From Ruminococcus sp. (GTDB taxonomy: Bacteria > Bacillota > Clostridia > Oscillospirales > Acutalibacteraceae), in assembly GCA_003521625.1 (NCBI GenBank), contig DPHV01000044.1, positions 1 through 10,979 of the forward strand: a DNA stretch of 10,979 nucleotides, written 5' to 3'. Below the pieces are notes generated by a model. That model did not search any database. It saw only the letters and a list, made by a program, of their open reading frames with translations, and was not told the origin of the DNA. The translations under genes were made by a program, and so were the position numbers. Shown in pieces: positions 1 through 6,028 of the stretch (positions are counted from its first letter, which is position 1; each line of letters opens with the position of its first letter).

Positions 1-33
1 AACTACTACTTTATTATACGAGGAATATAAATT

Positions 34-1461
34 ATGCCAAAGTATGACAAACACTCGCTCAAAGCCGAGGAATTTATCAATGACGGGGAGATTAAAGACA
101 CCCTGAAATTTGCCGACGAAAACAAGGATGACCTTGAGCTTATCGATAAAATAATCGAAAAAGCAAAGCTCCGCAAGGGACTTGACCACAGGGAAGCAAG
201 CGTGCTTCTCGCCTGTGAAAACAAGGAAAAGCTTGATGAAATTTTCGCCCTTGCACAGCAGATTAAAAAGGACTTTTACGGCGACAGAATCGTAATGTTT
301 GCGCCGCTCTACCTTTCAAACTACTGCGTAAACGGCTGTGTTTACTGCCCCTACCACGCAAAGAACAAGCACATCTGCCGCAAAAAGCTCACGCAGGAGG
401 AGGTTAAAAACGAGGTCATTGCCTTGCAGGATATGGGGCACAAGCGCCTTGCGATTGAGTCAGGCGAGGACCCCGTCAATAACCCGATTGAGTACATTCT
501 GGAGTGCATAAAGACGATTTATTCGATAAAGCACAAGAACGGCGCAATCAGACGAGTGAATGTCAACATTGCCGCAACAACGGTTGACAATTACCGCAAG
601 CTAAAAGAGGCAGGAATCGGAACGTACATTCTGTTTCAGGAAACCTACAACAAGGAAAGCTACGAGGTGCTCCACCCGACAGGCCCCAAGCACAATTACG
701 CTTATCACACAGAGGCTATGGACAGGGCAATGGAGGGCGGAATCGACGACGTGGGAATTGGTGTTCTGTTCGGACTTGAGCTTTACCGCTACGAGCTTGC
801 AGGAATTTTAATGCACGCCGAGCACCTTGAAGCAGTCCACGGCGTAGGCCCTCATACAATAAGCGTGCCGAGAATCAGACGTGCCGATGACATTGACCCC
901 GACGTGTTCGACAACGGAATCGACGACGAAACCTTTGCAAAAATTGTGGCAATCATCAGAATTGCCGTACCGTATACGGGTATGATTATCTCAACGAGAG
1001 AGAGCCAGAGCGTGCGTGAAAAGGTGCTTAAGCTCGGCGTTTCGCAAATCAGCGGCGGCTCACGCACAAGCGTAGGCGGCTATGTTGAGCCTGAGGAAGA
1101 GGAAGAAAATTCGGCGCAGTTTGACGTTAGCGACCAAAGAAGTCTTGACGAGGTTGTACGGTGGCTTATGGAGCTTGGCTACATTCCGTCGTTCTGCACC
1201 GCCTGCTACCGAGAGGGCAGAACAGGCGACCGCTTTATGTCGCTCTGCAAGAACGGTCAGATTCAGAACTGCTGTCACCCCAATGCACTTATGACGCTTG
1301 AGGAGTACCTTATGGACTACGCAAGCGCCGAAACAAAGGAAATCGGCGAAAAGCTGATTGAAAAGGAGCTTCTGAAAATTCCGAACGAAAAGGTAAGAAA
1401 AATTGCAACCGAGCATATCGCCGACATTGCAAAGAATAATAAACGTGATTTCAGATTTTGA
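34..1461 (+). CDS. hydG: HydG, [FeFe]-hydrogenase H-cluster maturase (radical SAM tyrosine lyase, 2-iminoacetate synthase-like)
   Basis: Cytoplasmic radical SAM enzyme that cleaves tyrosine to p-cresol and dehydroglycine, then converts the latter to the CO and cyanide ligands of the [FeFe]-hydrogenase H-cluster. The 475-residue length is normal for HydG. C98-x3-C102-x2-C105 is the radical SAM [4Fe-4S] site. A C-terminal C388-x2-C391-x22-C414 matches the second, auxiliary cluster site that separates HydG from the related ThiH, which lacks it. The ATG start at 34 has a good Shine-Dalgarno sequence (GAGGA at 20-24, 9 bp spacer). It lies upstream of hydF in the same direction, which supports the assignment. 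Its own promoter and any upstream hydE would lie outside the window. The family call is very secure; activity is inferred from the intact cluster ligands. Confidence 0.97.
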   Translation: MPKYDKHSLKAEEFINDGEIKDTLKFADENKDDLELIDKIIEKAKLRKGLDHREASVLLACENKEKLDEIFALAQQIKKDFYGDRIVMFAPLYLSNYCVNGCVYCPYHAKNKHICRKKLTQEEVKNEVIALQDMGHKRLAIESGEDPVNNPIEYILECIKTIYSIKHKNGAIRRVNVNIAATTVDNYRKLKEAGIGTYILFQETYNKESYEVLHPTGPKHNYAYHTEAMDRAMEGGIDDVGIGVLFGLELYRYELAGILMHAEHLEAVHGVGPHTISVPRIRRADDIDPDVFDNGIDDETFAKIVAIIRIAVPYTGMIISTRESQSVREKVLKLGVSQISGGSRTSVGGYVEPEEEEENSAQFDVSDQRSLDEVVRWLMELGYIPSFCTACYREGRTGDRFMSLCKNGQIQNCCHPNALMTLEEYLMDYASAETKEIGEKLIEKELLKIPNEKVRKIATEHIADIAKNNKRDFRF

Positions 1462-1463
1462 TA

Positions 1464-1498
1464 GTGTGGAGTGTTGAGAGTGGAGTGTGGAGTTTCGG
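1464..1498 (+). repeat. Left array of a 7-bp tandem repeat (GTGTGGA-like)
   Basis: Starting 3 bp after the hydG stop there are four consecutive 7-mers, GTGTGGA, GTGTTGA, GAGTGGA and GTGTGGA, followed by a degenerate GTTTCGG. The same heptamer occurs inverted at 1700-1727. The two arrays share a perfect 14-bp inverted match (1481-1494 with 1697-1710), so they can pair across the spacer, either as ends of a small element or as a long-range hairpin in a hydG-hydF transcript. Confidence 0.8.
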
Positions 1499-1552
1499 TC
1501 GAGTGGATAGCTTGCAATAACATAAACGTTAATTTCCCGAATTTATTTATTT

Positions 1553-1567
1553 TGCGGCGTTGCCGCA
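1553..1567. repeat. Small GC-rich palindrome GCGGC-GTT-GCCGC
   Basis: A 6-bp perfect stem (including the outer T-A pair) with a GTT loop, standing in AT-rich flanks in the hydG-hydF spacer. It is not followed by a T-run, so an intrinsic terminator is unlikely. It lies 19 bp before the CGTAG-headed palindrome at 1584-1609, the same pairing of two unlike palindromes seen at 5975-6028. Confidence 0.6.
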
Positions 1568-1583
1568 GAGAAGTATTTTATTT

Positions 1584-1609
1584 ATCGTAGCGGCGAACTG
1601 TGTTCGCCA
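1584..1609 (+). repeat. CGTAG-headed palindromic repeat, copy 1 (GGCGAAC-TGT-GTTCGCC)
   Basis: A 7-bp perfect stem (1592-1598 with 1602-1608) and a 3-nt loop, preceded by CGTAGC. This 26-bp stretch is identical, as reverse complement, to 6003-6028 at the 3' end of trpC. It shares 23 bp with 9933-9955 just upstream of trpE. Three near-identical non-coding copies within 10 kb mark a dispersed repeat family. Confidence 0.85.
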
Positions 1610-1699
1610 CAACCTGAACAATATATTAAGGAAACTTAATGCACAAACTTTTACATACCACACGCACCATTATAAATTCGGAGCGAAGCGACCCTTAAC

Positions 1700-1727
1700 T
1701 CCACACTCCAAACTCCAAACTCCACTC
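1700..1727 (-). repeat. Right array of the 7-bp tandem repeat, inverted
   Basis: Read on the plus strand this is TCCACAC, TCCAAAC, TCCAAAC, TCCACTC, which is four units of the GTGTGGA-type heptamer in inverted orientation relative to 1464-1498. Similarity to the left array continues a little inward (a shared GGTCG a few bases beyond the last unit), so the arrays behave like terminal inverted repeats of an element of about 264 bp filling most of the hydG-hydF spacer. Confidence 0.8.
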
Positions 1728-1751
1728 TTCAAATAACCCATTGAGGTTGAA

Positions 1752-1779
1752 TTTACAATATTAGTGAGAAATCTATATT
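1752..1779 (+). promoter_or_regulatory. Possible hydF promoter
   Basis: TTTACA (1752-1757), a 16-bp spacer, then TATATT (1774-1779), 24 bp before the hydF start codon. Both boxes deviate from consensus and the region is AT-rich, so this is only a candidate. If real, hydF can be transcribed independently of hydG despite the repeat-filled spacer. Confidence 0.3.
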
Positions 1780-1803
1780 TCATAAAGAAAGAAGGCACAT
1801 AAA

Positions 1804-2991
1804 ATGGGTCTTAACGACACTCCGCAGTCGGAACGCATACACATAGGATTTTTCGGCAGGCGCAACGCAGGCAAGTCAAGCATTGTGAACGCCGTAACAA
1901 ATCAGCAGATTTCCGTTGTATCCGACGTAAAGGGAACTACCACCGACCCCGTAACAAAAGCAATGGAGCTTTTGCCGCTGGGTCCCGTTGTGATTATCGA
2001 TACCCCCGGTTTTGACGACGAGGGCGCACTCGGCGAAATGCGTGTAAAGCGCACAAAGCAGGTGCTTAACCGAGTTGACGTGGCGGTGCTTGTCGTTGAC
2101 GGAACTGTCGGCAAAACGGGCGCAGACAACGAGCTGATTGAGATTTTCGTTGACAAGAAAATCCCCTACATAGTCGCCTACAACAAAAGCGATATTTCAG
2201 AGCAGTCCGACTGTCCCGACGGCGTGGCAGTCAGCGCACTTGACGGAACAAATATAGGCTTGCTAAAGGAGAAAATCGCTAACCTCACCAAGACAGATGA
2301 TACAAAGCTTAAAATCTGCGGTGACCTTATAAGCGAGGGCGACTTTGTCGTGCTTGTCGTGCCGATTGATTCAGCCGCTCCCAAGGGCAGGCTTATTCTG
2401 CCCCAACAACAGACGATTCGTGACGTGCTTGAAGCAGGAGCAACGGCAATTGTCGTTCGTGACACCGAGCTTAAGTCAACGCTTGAAAGCCTCGGCAAAA
2501 AGCCAAAGGTTGTCATAACCGACAGTCAGGCGTTTGAGAGCGTTTCAAAAGACGTGCCAAATGACATTTACCTTACCTCGTTTTCAATCCTTATGGCAAG
2601 GTACAAGGGATTTTTGAAGTCGGCTGTTGAGGGAGCGGCGGCAATTGACAGGCTCAAGGACGGCGACAGGGTGCTGATTTCCGAGGGCTGTACTCACCAC
2701 CGCCAGTGTGACGACATTGGTACGGTTAAGCTCCCGAGGTGGCTGAAAAATTACACAGGCAAAGAGCTTGTTTTTGAAACTTCGTCGGGCAAGGGCTTTC
2801 CCGATGATTTAAGCCCCTACAGCCTTGTAATCCACTGCGGCGGCTGTATGCTCAACGAGCGAGAGGTACAGTACCGCAGAAAATTCGCCGAGGACAGCGA
2901 CGTGCCGTTCACAAACTACGGCACCGCAATTGCATATATGCAGGGAATTTTAAAGCGAAGTTTGCAGATTATCCCCGATATAGACATTTGA
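1804..2991 (+). CDS. hydF: HydF, [FeFe]-hydrogenase H-cluster maturation GTPase / scaffold
   Basis: GTPase and scaffold on which the two-iron subcluster of the H-cluster is assembled before transfer to apo-hydrogenase. The N-terminal GTPase domain shows a P-loop GRRNAGKS (18-25), DTPG (66-69), NKSD (127-130) and SAL (144-146). A middle dimerisation region follows. The C-terminal cluster-binding domain has C296-x-H298 and, 45 residues later, H344-C345-x2-C348, the HydF iron-sulfur signature. The 395-residue length is typical. The ATG is preceded by GAAGG at 1791-1795 with an 8-bp spacer. It is co-directional with hydG, its functional partner, but separated by 342 bp rather than tightly coupled. 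A strong hairpin terminator follows 17 bp after the stop. All ligands are intact, so the protein is probably functional. Confidence 0.97.
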   Translation: MGLNDTPQSERIHIGFFGRRNAGKSSIVNAVTNQQISVVSDVKGTTTDPVTKAMELLPLGPVVIIDTPGFDDEGALGEMRVKRTKQVLNRVDVAVLVVDGTVGKTGADNELIEIFVDKKIPYIVAYNKSDISEQSDCPDGVAVSALDGTNIGLLKEKIANLTKTDDTKLKICGDLISEGDFVVLVVPIDSAAPKGRLILPQQQTIRDVLEAGATAIVVRDTELKSTLESLGKKPKVVITDSQAFESVSKDVPNDIYLTSFSILMARYKGFLKSAVEGAAAIDRLKDGDRVLISEGCTHHRQCDDIGTVKLPRWLKNYTGKELVFETSSGKGFPDDLSPYSLVIHCGGCMLNEREVQYRRKFAEDSDVPFTNYGTAIAYMQGILKRSLQIIPDIDI

Positions 2992-3008
2992 ATATAGCAT
3001 AAAATAAC

Positions 3009-3046
3009 AAGCACCAACCGGTTTATTACTTCGGTTGGTGCTTTTG
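3009..3046. terminator. Bidirectional intrinsic terminator between hydF and the sirtuin
   Basis: A 12-bp perfect stem (3009-3020 with 3032-3043) encloses an 11-nt loop. A T-rich tail follows on the plus strand (cTTTTgTTaT), and on the minus strand the reverse strand reads gcTTgTTaTTTT. It lies between the convergent hydF stop (2991) and sirtuin stop (3052), so it can end both the hydG-hydF transcript and the trp operon. Confidence 0.9.
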
Positions 3047-3051
3047 TTATC

Positions 3052-3774
3052 TTATTTTACGTTTATTTTATCCAGCAACTCCCCGACCTTTTCGTGGAAA
3101 ACGAGGCTTGCTTTGCTGTCAAACGGTGTTTCGTCACGGTTGATAAGCACAATGTTGTTGCCCTTGAAATAGCTTATAAATCCTGCAGCAGGGTAAACCG
3201 TAAGGCTTGTTCCTGCAATTATCAGCGTATCGGCAGACTGAATTGCGCTGAGCGCACCCGATACCGTGCTGTCGTCAAGTCCTTCTTCGTATAGCACAAC
3301 GTCGGGCTTGATAACTCCGCCGCATTCGCACTTCGGAACACCGTTGCTGTTCTTTATGTACTCGGCAGAATGGAATTTTCCGCACTTCATACAGTAGTTG
3401 CGCAGAACGCTGCCGTGCAGTTCATACACCTTTTTGCTCCCTGCCGCCTGATGTAGTCCGTCAATGTTCTGTGTGACAACCGCCGTCAGCTTTCCTGCTC
3501 TTTCGAGCTCGGCAAGCTTTAAATGTGCCTTATTCGGCTTTTTGTCAAGGCAGAGCATTTTGTCACGGTAGAACCTGTAAAATTCCTCTGTGTTGTGCAG
3601 AAAGAAGGTGTGGCTTAAAATCTGCTCGGGCGGATAGTCGTACTTCTGATTGTACAAGCCGTCAACACTGCGAAAGTCGGGTATTCCGCTCTCGGTTGAA
3701 ACGCCTGCACCGCCGAAAAAAACAATCCTTTTGCTGTTGTCAATCACATTTTGGAGCTGTTCTGCGGTACTCAC
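3052..3774 (-). CDS. Sir2-family NAD-dependent protein deacylase (sirtuin)
   Basis: Removes acyl groups from protein lysines using NAD+, giving nicotinamide and O-acyl-ADP-ribose. The 240-residue single-domain size fits bacterial sirtuins. Visible motifs are GAGVSTESGIPDFR (22-35, NAD pocket), TQNIDGLH (101-108), the catalytic histidine H120 in ELHGS, and a zinc site C128-x2-C131-x17-C149-x-C151. Where CobB/SIRT5-type desuccinylases have Y-x-x-R, the matching EFYRFY (64-69) has Tyr in place of the Arg. This favours a general deacetylase (class U-like) over a class III desuccinylase, which is an inference by eye. The start is GTG, placed inside the trpA stop (GTGA overlap), with GAAGGAAG upstream as ribosome binding site. 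It is thus translationally coupled to trpA and is the last gene of the trp operon. Confidence 0.95.
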   Translation of the reverse strand: MSTAEQLQNVIDNSKRIVFFGGAGVSTESGIPDFRSVDGLYNQKYDYPPEQILSHTFFLHNTEEFYRFYRDKMLCLDKKPNKAHLKLAELERAGKLTAVVTQNIDGLHQAAGSKKVYELHGSVLRNYCMKCGKFHSAEYIKNSNGVPKCECGGVIKPDVVLYEEGLDDSTVSGALSAIQSADTLIIAGTSLTVYPAAGFISYFKGNNIVLINRDETPFDSKASLVFHEKVGELLDKINVK

Positions 3775-4541
3775 GAAATCGCTTCCTTCATACTTTTAAC
3801 ATAGTCGCAGACGGGTTTTATGCAGTCTTTGCCGTACTTTGCGACGATTTTTACAATAGCCGAGCCGACGATTACTCCGTCGGCACTTTCTGACATTTTC
3901 TTTGCCTGTTCGGGAGTTGAGATTCCGAATCCGACAGCACAGGGGGTGTCGCTTACCGACTTTACAAGGTTTACCATTTCACCGATGTCGGTCGTGATTT
4001 CACTTCTCACGCCCGTTACGCCCATTGACGAAACGCAGTAAACAAAGCCCTGTGACTCCTTGGCAATCATCTTGATTCTGTCGTGCGAGGTCGGCGCAAT
4101 CAGCGAAACAAGCTCAACGCCGTACTTATCGCAGTAGGGAGCAAGCTCCTGTTTTTCCTCAAACGGTGTGTCGGGAACTATTACCGCCGAAATTCCGCAC
4201 TCCTTGCATTTAGCCATAAATTTGTCCGTTCCGTACACAAAAATCGGGTTCATATATGTCATAACCGCAAGCGCACACTTGATTTCAGAGCGCACACGCT
4301 TTACCATTTCAAAGATTTTGTCGGTTGTTGTGCCCGAAGCAAGCGCGCGGAGGTCAGCCTCCTGAATTACAACGCCCTCGGCAATCGGGTCGGAAAACGG
4401 TATGCCGATTTCGATGATGTCAGCGCCGTTTTTGCTCATTTCTATCAAAAGCTTTTCGGTTGTTTCAAGGTCGGGGTCGCCTGCCGTTATAAACGGAATA
4501 AACGCCTTGCCGTTTTCAAAAGCCGCTTTTATATCACTCAT
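3771..4541 (-). CDS. trpA: Tryptophan synthase alpha subunit
   Basis: Cleaves indole-3-glycerol phosphate to indole and glyceraldehyde 3-phosphate, channelling indole to TrpB in the alpha2-beta2 complex. It is a TIM barrel of 256 residues from the chosen ATG at 4541. A 23-residue upstream extension is open, but the conserved N-terminus (FIPFITAGDPD, 14-24) fits the shorter form. GAGGGGAG lies at good spacing before this ATG. The catalytic glutamate is E44 in EIGIPFSDP (44-52). The position equivalent to the second catalytic acid, Asp60 of the enteric enzyme, is E55, followed by G-V instead of G-P. Phosphate-site segments GFGIS and GSAIV are present near the C-terminus. It overlaps trpB by 8 bp and the sirtuin start by 3 bp. 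Confidence 0.96.
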   Translation of the reverse strand: MSDIKAAFENGKAFIPFITAGDPDLETTEKLLIEMSKNGADIIEIGIPFSDPIAEGVVIQEADLRALASGTTTDKIFEMVKRVRSEIKCALAVMTYMNPIFVYGTDKFMAKCKECGISAVIVPDTPFEEKQELAPYCDKYGVELVSLIAPTSHDRIKMIAKESQGFVYCVSSMGVTGVRSEITTDIGEMVNLVKSVSDTPCAVGFGISTPEQAKKMSESADGVIVGSAIVKIVAKYGKDCIKPVCDYVKSMKEAIS

Positions 4542-5718
4542 AAAGATTCTCCCCTCTGTAACGTGCGATAGCCGCAACGTCCTTGTCACCTCTGCCCGAG
4601 AGGTTGACAACGATTATTTTATCCTTGTCCATAGTCGGCGCAAGCTTGATGCAGTGCGCAACTGCGTGAGAGCTTTCAATTGCAGGGATAATGCCCTCTG
4701 TTCTTGAAAGGTACTCGAACGCACAAACAGCCTCCTCGTCGGTTACGGGAACGTACTGCGCTCTGCCTGTGTCGGCGAGGTTTGCGTGTTCGGGGCCGAT
4801 TCCGGGATAGTCAAGACCTGCCGAAATCGAGTAAACGGGCGCAATCTGACCGTACTCGTCCTGACAGAAATACGACTTCATTCCGTGGAAAATGCCGAGC
4901 GTACCGTTTGCGATTGTGGCGGCGTTCTTCGGATTGTCAACTCCGAGTCCTGCGGCTTCACAGCCGATAAGCTTTACATTTTCGTCCTTGATGAACTCAT
5001 AGAATGCGCCCATTGCGTTGCTTCCGCCGCCTACGCAAGCCATAACAACGTCGGGCAGCCTTCCCTCTTTTTCAAAAAGCTGAGCCTTGATTTCCCTGCC
5101 GATAACGCTCTGGAAATCCCTTACGACAGTCGGGAACGGGTGAGGTCCCATTACCGAGCCGAGAACGTAGTGGGTGTCGGAAACACGGTTTGTCCACTCA
5201 CGCATAGCCTCGTTTACAGCGTCCTTGAGGGTCATTGTGCCTGTTTCAACGGCGTTTACCTTTGCGCCGAGGAGCTTCATTCTGTAGACGTTGAGAGCCT
5301 GACGGATTGTGTCCTCCTTGCCCATAAAGATTTCACATTCAAGTCCGAGCAGAGCCGCAACCGTTGCGGTTGCTACGCCGTGCTGACCTGCGCCTGTTTC
5401 GGCGATTACACGTGTTTTGCCCATCTTCTTTGCAAGCAGACACTGACCGAGGCAGTTGTTGAGCTTGTGCGAGCCTGTGTGGTTCAAGTCCTCACGCTTT
5501 AAGTAGATTTTTGCGCCGCCCAAGTCCTTTGTCATCTTCTCTGCGTAGTAAAGACGTGACGGTCTGCCTGCGTACTCACGCATAAGCGTGTCAAGCTCCG
5601 ACACAAACTCGGGGTCGTCCTTGTAGCGATTGTACGCCTCTTCAAATTCATTTATCGCATTCATCAGCGTTTCGGGGACGAACTGTCCGCCGTGAACGCC
5701 AAACTTTCCTTTTGACAT
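4534..5718 (-). CDS. trpB: Tryptophan synthase beta subunit
   Basis: PLP enzyme that condenses indole with L-serine to give L-tryptophan, working as the beta dimer of tryptophan synthase. The 394-residue length is that of standard TrpB. HTGSHKLNN (80-88) contains the Schiff-base lysine K85. ETGAGQHGVA carries the conserved active-site glutamate, and GGGSNAMG is the PLP phosphate loop. The ATG at 5718 has a GGAG box 9 bp upstream. The TGA stop overlaps the trpA start (ATGAGTGA), so the two subunits are translationally coupled. Upstream, a 303-bp non-coding island replaces the tight spacing found elsewhere in the operon. I see no convincing separate promoter there, so expression probably depends on read-through from trpC. 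Confidence 0.97.
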   Translation of the reverse strand: MSKGKFGVHGGQFVPETLMNAINEFEEAYNRYKDDPEFVSELDTLMREYAGRPSRLYYAEKMTKDLGGAKIYLKREDLNHTGSHKLNNCLGQCLLAKKMGKTRVIAETGAGQHGVATATVAALLGLECEIFMGKEDTIRQALNVYRMKLLGAKVNAVETGTMTLKDAVNEAMREWTNRVSDTHYVLGSVMGPHPFPTVVRDFQSVIGREIKAQLFEKEGRLPDVVMACVGGGSNAMGAFYEFIKDENVKLIGCEAAGLGVDNPKNAATIANGTLGIFHGMKSYFCQDEYGQIAPVYSISAGLDYPGIGPEHANLADTGRAQYVPVTDEEAVCAFEYLSRTEGIIPAIESSHAVAHCIKLAPTMDKDKIIVVNLSGRGDKDVAAIARYRGENLYE

Positions 5719-5805
5719 TTCTATATGCTCCTTAATGTTTAAGTGATTGGTATTGTTTGAAAATGTTTATCTGTTGAACTTATGTTGATATATCGGTGGC
5801 GTTTC

Positions 5806-5970
5806 GGGACGTGTAGGAACCCGTCCCCTACGGAAATATTTGTTTTCCTCTATTACTATGGTTTAATTGGCAAAGTTTCACAGCCACTGCGGACACGGCA
5901 CGCCGTGTCCCTACGACTATAACTAAAACGTTTGGATTATATCCGTAGGGGACGGCTTCCCAGACGTCCC
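5806..5970. mobile_element. MITE-like 165-bp element with 32-bp terminal inverted repeats
   Basis: The ends 5806-5837 and 5939-5970 are inverted copies that match at 28 of 32 positions. The element is flanked by a short direct repeat, TTTC, at 5802-5805 and 5972-5975, which could be a 4-bp target duplication, although so short a repeat can occur by chance. It has no coding capacity. Each end is itself a hairpin (GGGACG / CGTCCC) next to a CGTAG head. Inside sits a third palindrome, GGACACGGCACGCCGTGTCC (5891-5910), followed by CTACG. It lies between trpC and trpB, where many trp operons carry trpF. Confidence 0.6.
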
Positions 5971-5974
5971 ATTT

Positions 5975-5997
5975 CATAAATTGCAACGCAATTTATG
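5975..5997. repeat. Perfect palindrome CATAAATTGC-AAC-GCAATTTATG
   Basis: A 10-bp perfect stem with a 3-nt loop, extendable by a T-G wobble and two A-T pairs on the outside. It sits 4 bp after the MITE-like element and 5 bp before the next palindrome. There is no T-run on either side, so it is more likely a repeat unit than an intrinsic terminator. Confidence 0.7.
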
Positions 5998-6002
5998 GAA
6001 TA

Positions 6003-6028
6003 TGGCGAACACAGTTCGCCGCTACGAT
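6003..6028 (-). repeat. CGTAG-headed palindromic repeat, copy 2, overlapping the trpC stop codon
   Basis: GGCGAAC (6004-6010), ACA, GTTCGCC (6014-6020), then GCTACGAT. It is identical over 26 bp to the reverse complement of 1584-1609. Read on the coding strand, its CGTAG head provides the last codon boundary and the TAG stop (6022-6024) of trpC, so the repeat abuts and ends the gene. Confidence 0.85.

Noticed and set aside
1464..1727. CRISPR array
   Set aside because: The repeats are contiguous 7-mers in two inverted blocks with no regular spacers of 25-45 bp and no cas genes nearby.
4542..4610. 23-residue N-terminal extension of TrpA
   Set aside because: It would overlap trpB by 77 bp. The ATG at 4541 has a good GAGGGGAG site, forms the usual 8-bp overlap, and gives a standard TrpA start.
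4786..5502. 238-aa open frame on the plus strand
   Set aside because: It lies wholly opposite the conserved trpB gene, shows no family motifs and has no separate context. It is a reading-frame shadow.
5719..5800. Internal promoter for trpB
   Set aside because: The 80 bp upstream of trpB is AT-rich, but I found no pair of -35 and -10 boxes with proper spacing. Only the GGAG ribosome binding site is clear.
5719..6021. Decayed trpF pseudogene between trpC and trpB
   Set aside because: No stretch shows TrpF-like motifs in any frame and most of the interval is accounted for by palindromic repeats, so no remnant can be claimed.
5975..6028. Intrinsic terminator after trpC
   Set aside because: The palindromes have no following T-run on the minus strand, and trpB downstream appears to need read-through. 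Repeat units explain them better.
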